From NCBI GenBank assembly GCA_905235885.1, contig CAJONM010000072.1, forward strand, positions 1 to 6,387: a stretch of DNA of 6,387 bases. Direction: 5' to 3'. Under the pieces are notes generated by a model. That model did not search any database. It was not told the origin of the DNA and saw only the letters and a list, made by a program, of their open reading frames with translations. Each line of letters starts with the position of its first letter. Position 1 is the first letter of the stretch. This DNA comes from an uncultured Clostridia bacterium. GTDB lineage: Bacteria > Bacillota > Clostridia > UBA1381. Made by a program: the position numbers and the translations under genes. Of this stretch, positions 4,917 through 6,387 are shown one piece after another.

Positions 4917-5789
4917 TCATTCCTCAAAGATCCCTCTTACCGCGTCGGCTATGCTTTTTGCGGTGTTGGGATTGTTCATGGTATAGATATGTATTCCGTC
5001 CGTTTCGTTTGTGGCAAGATCAAATATCTGATTTATTACATACGCTATCCCTGCTTGCCTCAATGCCGCCGGTTTGTCGATATATTTTGAAAGTATCCGC
5101 GTAAATTGCGACGGCATCGATGCGCCGCCGGACAGCACGCACATACGCTCTATCTGCTTGCTGCTCGTCAGCGGCATAAGCCCTGCCGTTATCGGCACGG
5201 TTACGCCCTTTTTCACGCATCTGTCGCGGAAATCATAAAACGCGTTGTTATCGAAAAACATCTGAGTTACGAGAAAATCCGCGCCGGCATCTACCTTGCG
5301 CTTGAGATTGTCTATATCATCGTCAATGCTGCGGCTGTCGGGGTGGCATTCGGGATAACACGCGCCGCCGACACAAAAACCGCCGAAGCTCTTTATTTCC
5401 TCGACAAGCTCAGAGGCGTACCTGTACCCGTCACGCAGCGGAAAAATCCCGTCTTTGGGTATGTCGCCGCGCAGCGCAAGTATATTTTTTATGCCTCGCG
5501 CACGCATATCCTCAAGCTGACGCCTTATCTCACTTTTTGGCAGCGATACACAGGTAAGATGGGCAAGCGCCGTTACGCCAAGACCGTTTTGCATATATTC
5601 CGCCAGCTCCGCCGTCAGCTTTGATGACGAGCCGCCGGCACCGTATGTAACGCTTATGTAATCGGCATCCGTTTTTGAGATCTCCGTAACCGCAGCTTTT
5701 ACGCTATCAAAATTCTCCTGCTGCTTCGGCGGAAACACCTCAAGCGAAAAAACCGGCTTCTTAGAGCCGAAAATGTGATTTATATACAT
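4917..5789 (-). CDS. metF: 5,10-methylenetetrahydrofolate reductase
   Basis: Reduces 5,10-methylene-THF to 5-methyl-THF, the methyl donor for MetH next door. It is a cytoplasmic flavoprotein with the bacterial single-domain TIM-barrel form (290 residues from the chosen start). Visible family motifs are SLEVFPPK near the front (the Glu, residue 17, corresponds to the catalytic Glu28 of E. coli MetF), SVTYGAGGSS, ILALRGD (the Asp, residue 109, matches the flavin-tuning Asp120), FLVTQMFFD (folate-contacting Gln) and AGLMPL. Start: the ATG at 5789 follows AGGTGG at 4 nt and gives the family-typical MYINHIFGSKKPVFS. An in-frame ATG at 5813 lacks any ribosome site and adds eight atypical residues. 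The first partner protein known in some acetogens (MetV) is not seen here, and the neighbouring metH points to methionine synthesis rather than acetogenesis. The stop overlaps the region of the metH start. Confidence 0.95.
   Translation of the reverse strand: MYINHIFGSKKPVFSLEVFPPKQQENFDSVKAAVTEISKTDADYISVTYGAGGSSSKLTAELAEYMQNGLGVTALAHLTCVSLPKSEIRRQLEDMRARGIKNILALRGDIPKDGIFPLRDGYRYASELVEEIKSFGGFCVGGACYPECHPDSRSIDDDIDNLKRKVDAGADFLVTQMFFDNNAFYDFRDRCVKKGVTVPITAGLMPLTSSKQIERMCVLSGGASMPSQFTRILSKYIDKPAALRQAGIAYVINQIFDLATNETDGIHIYTMNNPNTAKSIADAVRGIFEE
4921..4925 (-). promoter_or_regulatory. Ribosome site GAGGA inside the end of metF, deciding the metH start
   Basis: GAGGA (4925-4921) is formed by the last two metF codons. 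It touches ATG 4920 with no gap but is 6 nt from ATG 4914. The second ATG is therefore the better start. Either way metH translation is likely coupled to that of metF. Confidence 0.65.
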
Positions 5790-5793
5790 TATC

Positions 5794-5799
5794 CCACCT
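5794..5799 (-). promoter_or_regulatory. Ribosome site AGGTGG deciding the metF start
   Basis: AGGTGG (5799-5794) is a one-mismatch version of AGGAGG and lies 4 nt before the ATG at 5789. The upstream in-frame ATG at 5813 is preceded only by CGTGACAA, which has no match to the anti-Shine-Dalgarno. Confidence 0.55.
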
Positions 5800-5825
5800 A
5801 CCTTTACCGTCATTTGTCACGCCGA

Positions 5826-5842
5826 CGGCGGACGATCCGCCG
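5826..5842. other. GC-rich hairpin between rnpB and metF
   Basis: CGGCGGA (5826-5832) pairs with TCCGCCG (5836-5842) around a 3-nt loop. It overlaps a second self-complementary 12-mer, cgccgcgcggcg (5838-5849). Only one of the two can form at a time. No U-run follows on the minus strand, so it is not a standard intrinsic terminator. It could protect or process the rnpB 3' end, weaken readthrough into metF, or act in the metF leader. Confidence 0.45.
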
Positions 5843-5864
5843 CGCGGCGCGTTATAGGCAAAAT

Positions 5865-6191
5865 GAAGCAAGCCTGTAAGCCGGGTTCTGTCTTGGACAA
5901 TCATCTATCTGGTCCGTCCGTCACCGGACGGCTCAAGCCTTTTGAGGGAAAACGACGGGCAGCCTTAACATTCCCAAAGTTGCTCCGGATGGGGTTTACA
6001 CGCGCCGTATGTTACCATACCGCGCTGTGCGCTCTTACCGCACATTTCCACACTTACCGCAAGAATTGCGGCGTTTATTTTCTGTTGCACTATCCTTATG
6101 GTCGCCGACACCTGCCGTTAACAGGCATCCTGCCCTATGGAGCCCGGACTTTCCTCACATATTCCATATGCGCGATTGTCCAGCTTACTTC
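5865..6191 (-). ncRNA. rnpB: RNase P RNA (bacterial type A)
   Basis: The catalytic RNA of ribonuclease P, which with the RnpA protein removes the 5' leader of precursor tRNAs. All conserved blocks are visible on the minus strand: GAGGAAAGTCCGGGCTCC (6156-6139), TGCAACAGAAAATAAACGCC (6089-6070), GGTAAGAGCGCAC-type P10/P11 region (about 6043-6012), ACCCCATCCGGAGCAA-type region before 5980, and ACAGAACCCGGCTTA (5891-5877). The ends are set by helix P1, where GAAGTAAGCT (6191-6182) pairs with the 3' AGGCTTGCTTC (5875-5865). The hairpin at 5913-5931 (CCGTCCG-GTGA-CGGACGG) is P18 with a GNRA loop. About 327 nt is at the short end for the class. The predicted transcription start from the promoter at 6198-6226 is base 6191, exactly the first P1 base. 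The mature 3' end may extend a few bases beyond 5865. Confidence 0.96.
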
Positions 6192-6197
6192 CGCTTA

Positions 6198-6226
6198 ATT
6201 ATACCATACCGCACAAGTAAAATCAA
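6198..6226 (-). promoter_or_regulatory. rnpB promoter
   Basis: The minus strand reads TTGATT (6226-6221), exactly 17 nt, TATAAT (6203-6198). The start site expected 7 nt after the -10 is G6191, the first base of P1. The strong promoter fits an abundant stable RNA. It may also supply transcripts reading into metF, because no terminator with a U-run was found after rnpB. Confidence 0.88.
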
Positions 6227-6238
6227 CTCTTTTTCCGC

Positions 6239-6278
6239 AAAAAAAGGTGCTGTAAAAACTCTGTGTTTTACTGCACCT
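6239..6278 (-). terminator. Second of two tandem terminators before rnpB
   Basis: aggtgc (6245-6250) pairs with gcacct (6273-6278), a T-T mismatch follows, then gtaaaa (6252-6257) pairs with ttttac (6266-6271). The loop has 8 nt. On the minus strand seven T (6245-6239) follow. It stops transcription from the right-hand gene 13 nt before the rnpB -35 box. Confidence 0.8.
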
Positions 6279-6294
6279 CTGTTTTGTGGGAAGG

Positions 6295-6319
6295 AAAAAA
6301 GAGTCGGAACGACTTTTTT
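6295..6319 (-). terminator. First tandem terminator, directly after the right-edge gene
   Basis: On the minus strand six A, GTCG/AGTCG-type stem agtcg (6302-6306) with cgact (6310-6314), a 3-nt loop and then T6 (6300-6295). A/T pairing can extend the stem. It overlaps the TAA stop of the right-edge gene. A plus-strand role is possible because the far side also has T6. Confidence 0.7.
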
Positions 6320-6387
6320 ACACCCCCGCAAGCTCCGGTATAAGTCGGAGCATGGGAATATATTCGGGGAAGTCGGCGCGGATGCGC
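6318..6387 (-). CDS. C-terminal end of an unidentified gene (partial)
   Basis: The minus strand is open from the window edge (first full codon at 6386) to TAA at 6320-6318, giving 22 codons. The residues end in PEYIPMLRLIPELAGV. Two terminators follow at once, which is the strongest evidence that this frame is the true end of a gene. The family cannot be named from so short a tail. Codon use (GCG, CGC, GGG, ATA) resembles the metF-metH genes rather than the AT-rich left end. Confidence 0.6.
   Translation of the reverse strand, partial: RIRADFPEYIPMLRLIPELAGV

Noticed and set aside
5790..5813. metF start at the ATG at 5813
   Set aside because: It has no ribosome site and adds eight residues not typical of MetF, while the ATG at 5789 has AGGTGG and the usual N-terminus.
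5790..5864. SAM, T-box or cobalamin riboswitch before metF
   Set aside because: Only 75 nt are available between rnpB and metF, and none of the conserved riboswitch or T-box motifs is present.
5851..5879. TATAAC as a possible metF -10 box
   Set aside because: No acceptable -35 lies 16-18 nt upstream (TTACAG or CTTACA only), and the spacing does not make an extended -10.
5863..6198. Plus-strand 111-codon open frame beginning MKQACKPGSVL
   Set aside because: It is the antisense of rnpB. Similar false proteins are common in databases because the RNase P RNA is conserved. There is no ribosome site, and the RNA explains every conserved base.

Overview
This window looks like a chromosomal segment of an anaerobic Gram-positive bacterium of the Clostridia type. 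The evidence is strong AGGAGG-type ribosome sites, SigA-like promoters, a BspA/DUF285 surface lipoprotein, a short methionine synthase without an activation domain, and relics of a Firmicute phage-type amidase and a serine recombinase. The genus cannot be read from the sequence. Nearly all intact genes lie on the minus strand, so they are described here from right to left.

Right edge (6230-6387): the last codons of an unidentified minus-strand gene end in TAA at 6318-6320. Two intrinsic terminators follow. Then comes a near-consensus promoter (TTGATT-N17-TATAAT) for rnpB, the RNase P RNA, at about 5865-6191. All the universally conserved RNase P blocks and the closing P1 helix can be seen.

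Methionine block (5789-1622): metF (5,10-methylenetetrahydrofolate reductase) is followed almost without a gap by metH (cobalamin-dependent methionine synthase). MetF makes 5-methyl-THF and MetH uses it to methylate homocysteine, so the pair is one functional unit. MetH stops after its B12 domain. A DUF285/BspA-repeat lipoprotein with a TTG start follows 38 nt later with no terminator in between. The run ends at a hairpin that contains the lipoprotein's own stop codon. No SAM, T-box or cobalamin riboswitch fits in the 75 nt between rnpB and metF.

tspO (1519-1046): a five-helix TspO/MBR membrane protein with its own likely promoter.

Left third (1-1045): an AT-rich, gene-poor scar region. It holds a fossil phage-type N-acetylmuramoyl-L-alanine amidase (minus strand, frameshifted) joined head to head with the C-terminal end of a fossil serine recombinase (plus strand). 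A 15-nt direct repeat brackets them at 432-446 and 1026-1040. There is also a possible gene remnant (111-278) and two hairpins shaped like bidirectional terminators. At the extreme left, a perfect TTGACA-N17-TATAAT promoter and a GGAGG site lead to an ATG on the last three bases, so a gene leaves the window leftwards.

I found no convincing new biological system. The most interesting parts are the collapsed mobile-element scar and the link between a surface lipoprotein and the methionine genes.
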